A DNA stretch of 64,000 bases from assembly GCA_964483375.1 (NCBI GenBank), contig CAZABJ010000003.1, forward strand, positions 42,216 through 106,215. The letters are read 5' to 3'. This document shows, piece by piece, positions 1 through 6,540 of the stretch. Below the pieces are notes generated by a model. The model did not search any database, was not told the origin of the DNA, and was given only the letters and a program-made list of their open reading frames with translations. The position numbers and the translations under genes were made by a program. Origin of the DNA: JAUIEH01 sp964483375. GTDB taxonomy: Bacteria > Pseudomonadota > Alphaproteobacteria > Caulobacterales > Maricaulaceae. Every line of letters begins with the position of its first letter. Positions within the stretch are counted from its first letter, which is position 1.

Positions 1-12
1 GACATCGCCGCT

Positions 13-894
13 GTGCCGGCCGAAGAGCTGACCGACCGAAAGCGCCGTTTCGCCGCCTTTGTGAACGATTTGAGGGAACGGCTCTGCGCGCGCTTCGAAG
101 CGCTGGAGGACGCAGCCCGCCCCCCGCTCTACGCCGGACCCGCCGGTCGGTTCGAGCGCCTTCCATGGCGTCGCGGCGATGAGGGGGAGGACTGCGGCGG
201 CGGCGTCGGGGCGCTGATGCGCGGCCGCGTGTTCGAGAAGGCGGGCGTGCATGTCTCTGAGGTGCACGGGACATTCTCCGAGGCGTTCCGCGAACGGGTG
301 CCGGGAACCGAAAGCGATCCGCGCTTTTGGGCGTGCGGGGTGAGCCTGATCGTTCACCCGCGCAACCCCCGCGTGCCCGCCGCGCATATGAACACGCGTT
401 TCATCGTGACCACGAAGGCATGGTTCGGCGGGGGCTCCGACCTCAATCCCATGCTCACCGTCCAACGCGATCGCAGCCACCCCGACGCTCAACGCTTTCA
501 TGCCGCGCTCAAGCAGGCCTGCGACGCGCATGACCCCAACCACTACCCGGAATTCTCAGCCTGGGCGGACCGCTACTTTCATCTCCCCCATCGCGATGAA
601 CATCGCGGCGTGGGCGGGATATTCTTCGACCGGCTCGGCGGACCGGACTGGGAAGCGGATTTCGCCTTTGCGCGAGCGCAGGCCGAAGCTTTCGCCGCTA
701 TCTATCCTGCGCTTGTGGAACGCCGTATGGGCGAAGCGTGGTCCGAAGCCGAGCGCGAAGAGCAACTCATCCGCCGAGGACGCTATGTGGAGTTTAACTT
801 GCTTTACGACCAAGGAACCGTCTTTGGACTGAAGACCGGCGGCAATGTCGAGACGATCCTGTCCTCCATGCCGCCCGCAGCGAAATGGCCATAA
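13..894 (+). CDS. hemF: Oxygen-dependent coproporphyrinogen III oxidase
   Basis: Catalyses the oxygen-dependent oxidative decarboxylation of coproporphyrinogen III to protoporphyrinogen IX in cytosolic haem synthesis. The 293-residue product has the normal family length and the HemF signatures: AAHMNTRF, the glycine-rich WFGGGSDLNPML stretch, GVGGIFFDRL, and the C-terminal GRYVEFNLLYDQGTVFGLKTGG block. The GTG at 13 gives a full-length N-terminus, but the frame stays open to the window edge, so the true start could lie just outside. Translation ends cleanly and no partner gene follows in the same operon. The family assignment is secure; only the start is uncertain. Confidence 0.95.
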   Translation: MPAEELTDRKRRFAAFVNDLRERLCARFEALEDAARPPLYAGPAGRFERLPWRRGDEGEDCGGGVGALMRGRVFEKAGVHVSEVHGTFSEAFRERVPGTESDPRFWACGVSLIVHPRNPRVPAAHMNTRFIVTTKAWFGGGSDLNPMLTVQRDRSHPDAQRFHAALKQACDAHDPNHYPEFSAWADRYFHLPHRDEHRGVGGIFFDRLGGPDWEADFAFARAQAEAFAAIYPALVERRMGEAWSEAEREEQLIRRGRYVEFNLLYDQGTVFGLKTGGNVETILSSMPPAAKWP

Positions 895-978
895 AGTCTT
901 ATCCACACCCCCGCTCCGCCTGGGTTGACCACGACTTTTAATCCGACCACGGCGCGAATATTCACGCACTGCGTCACG

Positions 979-995
979 TTTACTCGCGGTTAACC
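979..995 (+). promoter_or_regulatory. CtrA-like box (one mismatch)
   Basis: The sequence reads TTTA-N7-TTAACC, one base away from the alphaproteobacterial CtrA consensus TTAA-N7-TTAA(C). It lies 46 bp upstream of the small DUF2158-like gene at 1042, a plausible promoter position. Seen: the motif. Inferred: binding. Confidence 0.3.
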
Positions 996-1041
996 CAAAC
1001 GCGCGCGCTGTGGCTGGGCGTTTCAAGCTCGGGGGAAGATC

Positions 1042-1221
1042 ATGGCCTTCAAAGTGCGTGACCAAGTGCAGCTGAAAACCGGTGGACCGCTGATGGTCGT
1101 CGAAGACGTCGACGGCGAACAGGTGGCGACGTTCTGGTTCGACAAAAACATCCTGCATCGCGATCGGTTCTTGGCCAGCAACTTAACCCTCGCAGGGACC
1201 AAAGAACCCGCCCTTGCGTAG
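1042..1221 (+). CDS. Small DUF2158/YodC-like protein
   Basis: A 59-residue protein (begins MAFKVRDQVQLKTGGPLMVV) preceded by a GGGGGAAG ribosome binding site. The pattern of a short beta-rich module with V-x-L-K-T/S-GGP-x-M-x-V at the N-terminus and a tryptophan-containing middle strand (ATFWFDKN) matches the DUF2158 (YodC-like) family, typically 55-75 residues and of unknown function. There is no signal peptide or membrane segment, so it is presumably cytosolic. A CtrA-like box sits upstream at 979. A second, more divergent member lies 320 bp downstream on the same strand. Confidence 0.75.
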   Translation: MAFKVRDQVQLKTGGPLMVVEDVDGEQVATFWFDKNILHRDRFLASNLTLAGTKEPALA

Positions 1222-1541
1222 TCGACGCGCCGGCGGCCGCGCTCCCATCGCAGCCTAGCTATAAACGCCGTCACGGGTCGCGATCGCCTCGCGTGCGGCG
1301 CTTTGGGACGCCGTCGAGCAGCGCAGCGGCGGGGTGTCGCGCGGTCCCCATGCGCCCTTGGCGACGACGCCCATGGCTCGCATGCAAAGTCTCGCCGCGC
1401 TGATGCGACGTTTGGCGGCGCGGCTGAGCGCTCAGCTTTATCAAGCCTTCGCGGATCGCTCCGCTTAACCGCTTAACGCTTCGCTTACCCCAATTGAGGA
1501 ATTGTAGCCGCCCTTTTTCGAAGCGTCGGGAGCGGCGACCC
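1222..1541. other. Intergenic region, no gene seen
   Basis: Three hundred and twenty bases between two DUF2158-like genes. No reading frame has a ribosome binding site or recognisable protein. Around 1456-1478 the octamer CGCTTAAC occurs twice in close succession, at a spacing (TTAA-N4-TTAA) that does not fit a CtrA site. I assign no function. Confidence 0.5.
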
Positions 1542-1724
1542 TTGAGCACGCGATCCATCCAGGCCGGCGACGCCGTCCGGACCAAACTGGGCGAGCGTCG
1601 GCTCGTCGTCTCTGCTGTTCTGGGGGACATGGCGGACGTGCATTGGTATGAGGGCGCGCGGTTTCGCAGCGCCACCGTCCCGGTGCGGCAATTGACGGCC
1701 TGGACGGAGCTCGGGCGCGGCTAA
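1542..1724 (+). CDS. Small DUF2158-like protein
   Basis: A 60-residue protein read from a TTG codon at 1542, behind a GGGAGCGG ribosome binding site; the frame opens further upstream but that extension is arginine-rich and unlike the family. The core has G-D-A-V-R-T-K-L, V-V-S-A-V-L, then VHWYEG and a final VPVRQL strand. This copies the layout of DUF2158 proteins (hydrophobic strand, W-F/Y-E/D-G turn, final P-x-x-x-L). Its stop overlaps the convergent cca gene by four bases. Function unknown; cytosolic by absence of export signals. The assignment is weaker than for the gene at 1042 because the GGP motif is missing. Confidence 0.5.
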   Translation: MSTRSIQAGDAVRTKLGERRLVVSAVLGDMADVHWYEGARFRSATVPVRQLTAWTELGRG

Positions 1725-2986
1725 GACGGACCCTGGGTCTCTCTGAGACGACGGAGTTCGGCGAGCAGAGCCTCCCGGCCGTCTTGAAAGCCACGATCCG
1801 CCCAGCCGGCCTCAAGGGTCCGCAACAACGCCCCGACATCCGGTCCCGGCGGCACACCGGCGTCAATGAGGTCGCGCCCGGCAAGCGGAAAAACCGGGCG
1901 CCGCCAGGATGCGATGAAGTCGGCGAGGGCTGCAAAAGATTGGGCGCGGGCTGCGTCGCCATCCGCTTCCGCCGATGCCGCTGCTTGCAGCGCCCGCTCC
2001 GAAACGGCTTGGGGGTCTGCGGCGTAGAGCCTGCGCGCGCGCTCGCCAGGGGAGGCGTCGGCGAGCGCAACCAAATCGGAAACGTCATTCGCCCACGCCC
2101 GAAGGCGCGCGCCCTCGGCGTTCGACATCTTGAGCCGCCCGACCAGGGCCTCCACGACGGTGGCGTCGCGCGGGGTCAATGCGCCCAGACGCGTCAGCGG
2201 ATCCTGCGCGCGCCGACAAAGCGCGGCGAACGCGTCGCCGACCGGTCGCCCAACGCCCTCGGGCAAGACCACCGCCAAGACCCCGGTGTCCGCCATAGCC
2301 CTCACGCTGACGCTGGGATCACCGGCGCGCAGGAGCTTTTTGAACTCTTTCCAAACCCGTTCGGCCGACAGACGCGCCATGCCCGGCGCCAAGGCCGCGC
2401 ACGCCGCCATCCCCGCCTCGTCGACCTCGCCTGCGCCGTACCAAGCAAGGAACCGAAAAAAGCGGAGGATCCGCAGATAATCCTCGCGAATGCGGCTCTC
2501 CGCCTCGCCGATGAACCGAATGCGGCCCGCCAAAGCGTCCGGGACGCCGCCTTGGGGGTCGAAGAGCGTTCCGTCGCGATCGGCGTAGATCGCGTTCAGG
2601 CGGAAATCGCGCCGTTCGGAATCTTCGCGCCAATTTTCGCTGAACGCGACGGTGGCGTTGCGTCCGTCCGTCGACACGTCTCGTCGCAGGGTGGTGATTT
2701 CGAAGGGCTCGCCGTCGACCACGGCGGTGACCGTGCCGTGCTCAATCCCAGTCGGCGCCGCGCGGAGCCCTGCGGCTTTCAACGCGGCGGCAACATCCTG
2801 CGGCGGCAGGATGGTCGCGAGATCCACATCATCCACCGGCGCGCCGCGGATGGCGTTTCGCACGCAGCCGCCGACGAACCGGGCGACGGGGCGAACCGAA
2901 ATCGCGGCCTCCAAGGCGTCAAAGACCGCTTGGACCCGCGCGTCGCCGACCCAGGAATGTTCAGCGGGGTCGAGACGCGCCGTCAC
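1721..2986 (-). CDS. cca: CCA tRNA nucleotidyltransferase / poly(A) polymerase family
   Basis: Adds or repairs the 3' CCA end of tRNAs using CTP and ATP. The 421-residue protein has the class II nucleotidyltransferase head: FVGGCVRNAI (usual form GG-x-VRD, here ending in Asn) followed by the metal-binding DDVDLAT. It then has RRDFRLNAIY and the RI-x-ED-x-LRILRFFRF segment typical of bacterial CCA and poly(A) enzymes. The C-terminal third is the tRNA-binding helical domain; no HD phosphohydrolase domain is evident. It is last in the minus-strand operon DUF1285-nudix-DUF6111-cca, overlapping DUF6111 by 26 bases. Sequence alone does not fully separate CCA-adding from poly(A)-adding activity, but CCA is the default in this group. 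Confidence 0.9.
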   Translation of the reverse strand: MTARLDPAEHSWVGDARVQAVFDALEAAISVRPVARFVGGCVRNAIRGAPVDDVDLATILPPQDVAAALKAAGLRAAPTGIEHGTVTAVVDGEPFEITTLRRDVSTDGRNATVAFSENWREDSERRDFRLNAIYADRDGTLFDPQGGVPDALAGRIRFIGEAESRIREDYLRILRFFRFLAWYGAGEVDEAGMAACAALAPGMARLSAERVWKEFKKLLRAGDPSVSVRAMADTGVLAVVLPEGVGRPVGDAFAALCRRAQDPLTRLGALTPRDATVVEALVGRLKMSNAEGARLRAWANDVSDLVALADASPGERARRLYAADPQAVSERALQAAASAEADGDAARAQSFAALADFIASWRRPVFPLAGRDLIDAGVPPGPDVGALLRTLEAGWADRGFQDGREALLAELRRLRETQGPS

Positions 2987-3350
2987 CCGCCGGATCCTCT
3001 TCCGCCTCGTCGCGCGTGGAACCGCGCCCGTCTTGAAACGTCGGCGCGATCACGCCCCGCTCAATCGCCTCCTCCCGCGTGATCCAGCGCCCCGGAATGC
3101 GTTCGCCCTGTTCGAAGCGGGGAGGAATGAAGACCTCCCCGTCATGGCTGGGCGGATCTTGTTGCAGAACATGGTAGGTGAGCCCGCCCACCGTCAGCAG
3201 CGCGCCCAAAAAGAACAACATGCGGAATGGCGCCTCGTTCAGCGGCTTCTCGCGTCCGCGCACCAACCGACCGATCAAGCCCTCATAGGCGAGATAGACC
3301 ATGAAGGGCGCCAAAAGCAGTAAGATTTGAAACAGCAACAGACGCGTCAC
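2961..3350 (-). CDS. DUF6111 family membrane protein
   Basis: A 129-residue inner-membrane protein with two predicted transmembrane helices, at about residues 3-24 (LLLFQILLLLAPFMVYLAYE) and 43-62 (MLFFLGALLTVGGLTYHVL). A soluble tail follows with HDGEVFIPPRFEQGERIPG. This matches the alphaproteobacterial DUF6111 family, which is often found between nudix and cca genes; its biochemical role is unknown. It overlaps the upstream nudix gene by four bases (ATGA), so the two are translationally coupled. The C-terminus is acidic and probably disordered. Confidence 0.75.
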   Translation of the reverse strand: MTRLLLFQILLLLAPFMVYLAYEGLIGRLVRGREKPLNEAPFRMLFFLGALLTVGGLTYHVLQQDPPSHDGEVFIPPRFEQGERIPGRWITREEAIERGVIAPTFQDGRGSTRDEAEEDPAGDGASRPR

Positions 3351-3970
3351 GCAGCGTCCTCCTTAGGGAACAACCGCGCATGCAACGCCAAGAGCATGCC
3401 GGCCGTCGCGCCCCAGATGTAATGGTGTTGATACGGGATGGCGTAGAAGTAGCGGCGCGCGCCGTTCCACTCCCGCCAATGACGCTGGTGGTTCGCCGGA
3501 TCCATCAGAAAATCGAACGGCGTTTCGAACACGTCGGCCACCTCATTGGGATCGGGGCTCGGCGCAAATGCCGGATCAACGAAGCCGACGAAAGGCCGGA
3601 TGCGATACCCGGTGACGGTTTCGTAGTCGTCAAACGCGCCCATCAGCTCCACTTGGTCCGGCGCTAAGCCGATTTCCTCATGGGCCTCGCGGAGCGCGGT
3701 TTGCGCCAGGCTCCGGTCGCTGGGCTCTTCGCGTCCGCCGGGAAAGCTAATCTGACCTGCATGCTTGGGCAGATGATCCGCGCGACGGGTGAGGATCACC
3801 CGCACCCCGTCTTCGCGTTGGACGAGCGGGGTCAGAACCGCAGCGGACGCCAAAGCCCGGTTCGGCCGGACCGCTTCGTTCAAATCATAGTCGCTGAACC
3901 GGGGGGCGCCGTCCGCGCCTGCCTGCTCCAACTTGCCGCAAAGGAGCGCCCGTACTTCTTCCGCGGTCAC
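3347..3970 (-). CDS. NUDIX hydrolase, CoA pyrophosphatase type
   Basis: A 207-residue nudix protein of the NudL/YeaB type, expected to hydrolyse coenzyme A or its derivatives into phosphopantetheine and 3',5'-ADP. The CoA-recognition signature ILTRRADHLPKHAGQISFPG runs straight into the nudix box (GGREEPSDRSL then LREAHEEIGL, carrying the metal-binding REx2EE). I choose the GTG at 3970 because it overlaps the stop of the upstream DUF1285 gene as GTGA, the coupling style used throughout this window; a longer start at 4021 would overlap by 55 bases. The ATGA junction with DUF6111 downstream continues the operon. Confidence 0.85.
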   Translation of the reverse strand: MTAEEVRALLCGKLEQAGADGAPRFSDYDLNEAVRPNRALASAAVLTPLVQREDGVRVILTRRADHLPKHAGQISFPGGREEPSDRSLAQTALREAHEEIGLAPDQVELMGAFDDYETVTGYRIRPFVGFVDPAFAPSPDPNEVADVFETPFDFLMDPANHQRHWREWNGARRYFYAIPYQHHYIWGATAGMLLALHARLFPKEDAA

Positions 3971-4572
3971 GCCAAATGCCCTCCCGGCTCGGCGAGCGGG
4001 AAAAAAACCCCGGCCGACCAAACGCCCAAGACCGGGCCCTCCGCGCTCCGCCGTTCCTCAGCCAGCGCGACGAGGTCGAAATAAGCCGCCCGGGTCAGCG
4101 CCGCATCAAGCCGCCCCCGAACGCGGACAAACGGACGGGGCGGCCCGCCGTCTGGATCGTCCTGCATCCAAAGCGGCCGTTCGGCGCTCACTTCGGCGAC
4201 GTCCCCGACATTCGTGGTGATGAAGACCGCCCGGTCCGCGCCATCGCCGTCAGCGTCGAGCCGGACGCCCAAAAACGGGGCGACCTCCACCGCGACGACG
4301 ACTTTTTCCGCCGGCGTCACCAAATAGTGCCGACCATCGTCATCTTTCCGCAATATTGTTGAGAACAGTCGCACGAGAGGCTGTCGGTGAATGCGAGAGC
4401 CTTGGTACCACCAAGACCCGTCGCGACGGATTTCGAGGCCGATGTCGCCACAATGCGAAGGATCCCAACGCTCAACCGGCGGCAATCCGCCCGCGGCGCC
4501 CTCGCGCGCGGCTTTGACTATGGCGTCAAGCCCCGCAGGGGGCTCTAACTGATGCGGCGCAGTATCGCCCAT
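3967..4572 (-). CDS. DUF1285 family protein
   Basis: A 201-residue cytosolic protein recognised as DUF1285 by its N-terminal block: PPVERWDPSHCGDIGLEI, then GSWWYQGSRIHRQPLVRLFS and LVTPAEKVVVAVEVAPF. The family forms a small alpha/beta fold and is common beside nudix and cca genes in alphaproteobacteria; no activity is established. I choose the ATG at 4572, since the frame upstream to 4629 runs towards the divergent moxR promoter and is not family-like. It is first in the four-gene housekeeping operon and shares a 95-base intergenic region with divergent moxR. Confidence 0.8.
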   Translation of the reverse strand: MGDTAPHQLEPPAGLDAIVKAAREGAAGGLPPVERWDPSHCGDIGLEIRRDGSWWYQGSRIHRQPLVRLFSTILRKDDDGRHYLVTPAEKVVVAVEVAPFLGVRLDADGDGADRAVFITTNVGDVAEVSAERPLWMQDDPDGGPPRPFVRVRGRLDAALTRAAYFDLVALAEERRSAEGPVLGVWSAGVFFPLAEPGGHLA

Positions 4573-4667
4573 GGACTTTGCGGCCTCCCGCGACCACCCT
4601 CCCGCCACAGCGGCGGAACGGCCGTTCAAGACAATGCGTATTCGACAGAGTTAGGAGCCCTCGGCCC

Positions 4668-5657
4668 ATGAGCCTAGCCCCAGACGCGATCGTCGCTGAA
4701 GCAGACCAAGCCGCAGCCCGCCTCTCCGACGTGCGCGCCTCCATCGCAAACGCCATTATCGGCCAGGATAACGTGGTGGAGCTCGCTCTCGCCGCGGTGC
4801 TCGCCGGCGGCCATGCTTTATTGGTCGGCGCGCCAGGATTGGCGAAGACCAAGCTGGTCCACACCATCTCGGTGGCGCTCGGCCTCGATTCCAAGCGGGT
4901 GCAGTTCACCCCCGACCTGATGCCGGCTGACATTCTCGGATCCGAGGTGTTGGAGGAAGGCGCCGACGGTCGGCGCGCATTCCGCTTCGTGCCGGGTCCG
5001 GTGTTCTGTCGCCTTTTGATGGCGGATGAAATCAACCGGGCGAGCCCGCGCACCCAATCCGCGCTGCTGCAAGCCATGCAAGAGGGGCATGTGACGGTCG
5101 CGGGCGAACGCCACGACTTGCCTGAACCGTTCCATGTGCTCGCGACCCAAAACCCGATCGAGCAGGAAGGCACTTACCCTCTGCCGGAAGCGCAGCTCGA
5201 CCGTTTCTTGTTCCAAATCGACGTGGAGTACCCCAATCGCGACGAAGAGCGCGCGGTGCTGCTCGCGACAACGGGCGCTGAGGAGACCGACGCCGCTCCG
5301 GTTCTCAACGCCGATGAACTGCGCCATGTGCAGCGGCTGGTCCGCCACATGCCCGTCGGCGAGGCCGCGCTCGAGGCCATCCTCGACATTGTGCGCCGCG
5401 CCCGGCCGACCGAGAGCGAGCTGCCTGAAATCCGCGAAGGTTTCGCTTGGGGTCCAGGTCCGCGCGCAGGCCAGGCGCTCATGCTGGGCTGTCGCGCGCG
5501 GGCGCTGTTGCAAGGCCGGCTGGCCCCCTCGGTCGAGGATGTGGTCGCGCTCGCAGGCCCTGCGCTGAAACACCGGGTGGCGCTTTCCTTCGCGGCGCGC
5601 GCGGACGGCCAGACGCCTGACGCGCTGATCGCGAAATGCCTTGAGGGGGTCGCGTGA
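4668..5657 (+). CDS. MoxR family AAA+ ATPase
   Basis: A 329-residue AAA+ chaperone-like ATPase of the MoxR group. It has the characteristic Walker A GAPGLAKTK (Gly-x-x-Gly-x-Ala-Lys-Thr), Walker B LLMADEINRASPRTQ, sensor 1 ATQNPIEQEGTYPLPEAQLD and the C-terminal lid domain. MoxR proteins typically act with DUF58 and VWA partners to mature or remodel envelope or metal-dependent complexes. Start ATG 4668 follows an AGGAGCCC ribosome binding site. It is the first gene of a four-gene operon and overlaps the DUF58 gene by four bases. Confidence 0.92.
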   Translation: MSLAPDAIVAEADQAAARLSDVRASIANAIIGQDNVVELALAAVLAGGHALLVGAPGLAKTKLVHTISVALGLDSKRVQFTPDLMPADILGSEVLEEGADGRRAFRFVPGPVFCRLLMADEINRASPRTQSALLQAMQEGHVTVAGERHDLPEPFHVLATQNPIEQEGTYPLPEAQLDRFLFQIDVEYPNRDEERAVLLATTGAEETDAAPVLNADELRHVQRLVRHMPVGEAALEAILDIVRRARPTESELPEIREGFAWGPGPRAGQALMLGCRARALLQGRLAPSVEDVVALAGPALKHRVALSFAARADGQTPDALIAKCLEGVA

Positions 5658-6526
5658 CGGCGAACCGTTTGCGGCATGAAGGCGAGGCGCTCGCCGATCC
5701 CCTACCGGCTCTCCTCGCCGAGGCCGAACGCATCGCGGCCTCTGTCGCCCTCGGCGTCCATGGTCGTCGGCGCGCCGGCCCAGGCGAAACGTTTTGGGAG
5801 TATCGCCGTCATCGTCGCGAAGACGGCGCGGCGCGCGTGGATTGGCGGCGCTCGGCCCGCGGGGACGCGCTGTTCGTCCGAGAAAACGAGTGGGAGGCGG
5901 CGCAAAGCGTCTGGTTTTGGCGCGACGGCGGACCGGGTCTCGACTATCGCTCGCATAAATCGCTCGTCACCAAACGGGACCGCGCCAGCGTCATCGCCAT
6001 AGCGCTCGCATCGCTCCTCACCCGTGGGGGCGAGCGGGTCGGGGTTTTAGGCGAGACCGACCGGCCTCGCGGCGGCCGCAAAGGCTTTGACGACGCCGCG
6101 CGCGCCTTGGTGTCGGGGTCAGGGGCTGTCGAGGCCGTGGCCCCCGGCGCCGCGGCGGCGCACGCCAAGGTCGTTTTGGCGTCTGATTTCTATGAACCGC
6201 CTGAGCACTGGCGGGCGCGCATCGCCGCCCTCGCCGCCTCGGGCCTTTCGGGCGCTATGATCCAAGTCATCGATCCGGCCGAAGAGAGTTTCCCGTTCAG
6301 CGGTCGGGTGAAGCTCGTCGCGCCCGCCGCGGGGTCGGAGATCCTGGTGGGACGCGCGCAATCGCTTCGCGAAGGCTATCAGCGACGGTTCGCCGCCCAT
6401 CGCGCCGCGCTGCAAGACATCGCGCGCAGCGTCGGTTGGACCTTCGCACACAGCCGCACCGACCGCCCGGCGAGCGAAGCTTTGTTGGCGGTATACGCCG
6501 CCCTGGCGCCGCAACCGAGACGGTGA
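5654..6526 (+). CDS. DUF58 domain protein
   Basis: A 290-residue protein with the DUF58 signature at about residues 37-85: GRRRAGPGETFWEYRRHR, then DWRRSARGDALFVREN. Unlike many DUF58 proteins it has no N-terminal membrane helices and looks cytosolic. The rest forms a VWA-like alpha/beta fold but lacks an obvious intact DxSxS motif. DUF58 proteins are the usual partners of MoxR ATPases, and here the start codon overlaps the moxR stop (GTGA at 5654). The cellular target of this pair is unknown. Confidence 0.85.
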   Translation: MTANRLRHEGEALADPLPALLAEAERIAASVALGVHGRRRAGPGETFWEYRRHRREDGAARVDWRRSARGDALFVRENEWEAAQSVWFWRDGGPGLDYRSHKSLVTKRDRASVIAIALASLLTRGGERVGVLGETDRPRGGRKGFDDAARALVSGSGAVEAVAPGAAAAHAKVVLASDFYEPPEHWRARIAALAASGLSGAMIQVIDPAEESFPFSGRVKLVAPAAGSEILVGRAQSLREGYQRRFAAHRAALQDIARSVGWTFAHSRTDRPASEALLAVYAALAPQPRR

Positions 6527-6540
6527 GGTAAGGAGAGGCC

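Noticed and set aside
1456..1490. Closely spaced TTAAC repeats suggesting a CtrA site
   Set aside because: The TTAA elements are four bases apart, and the next TTA is eight bases away, so neither fits the seven-base spacing.
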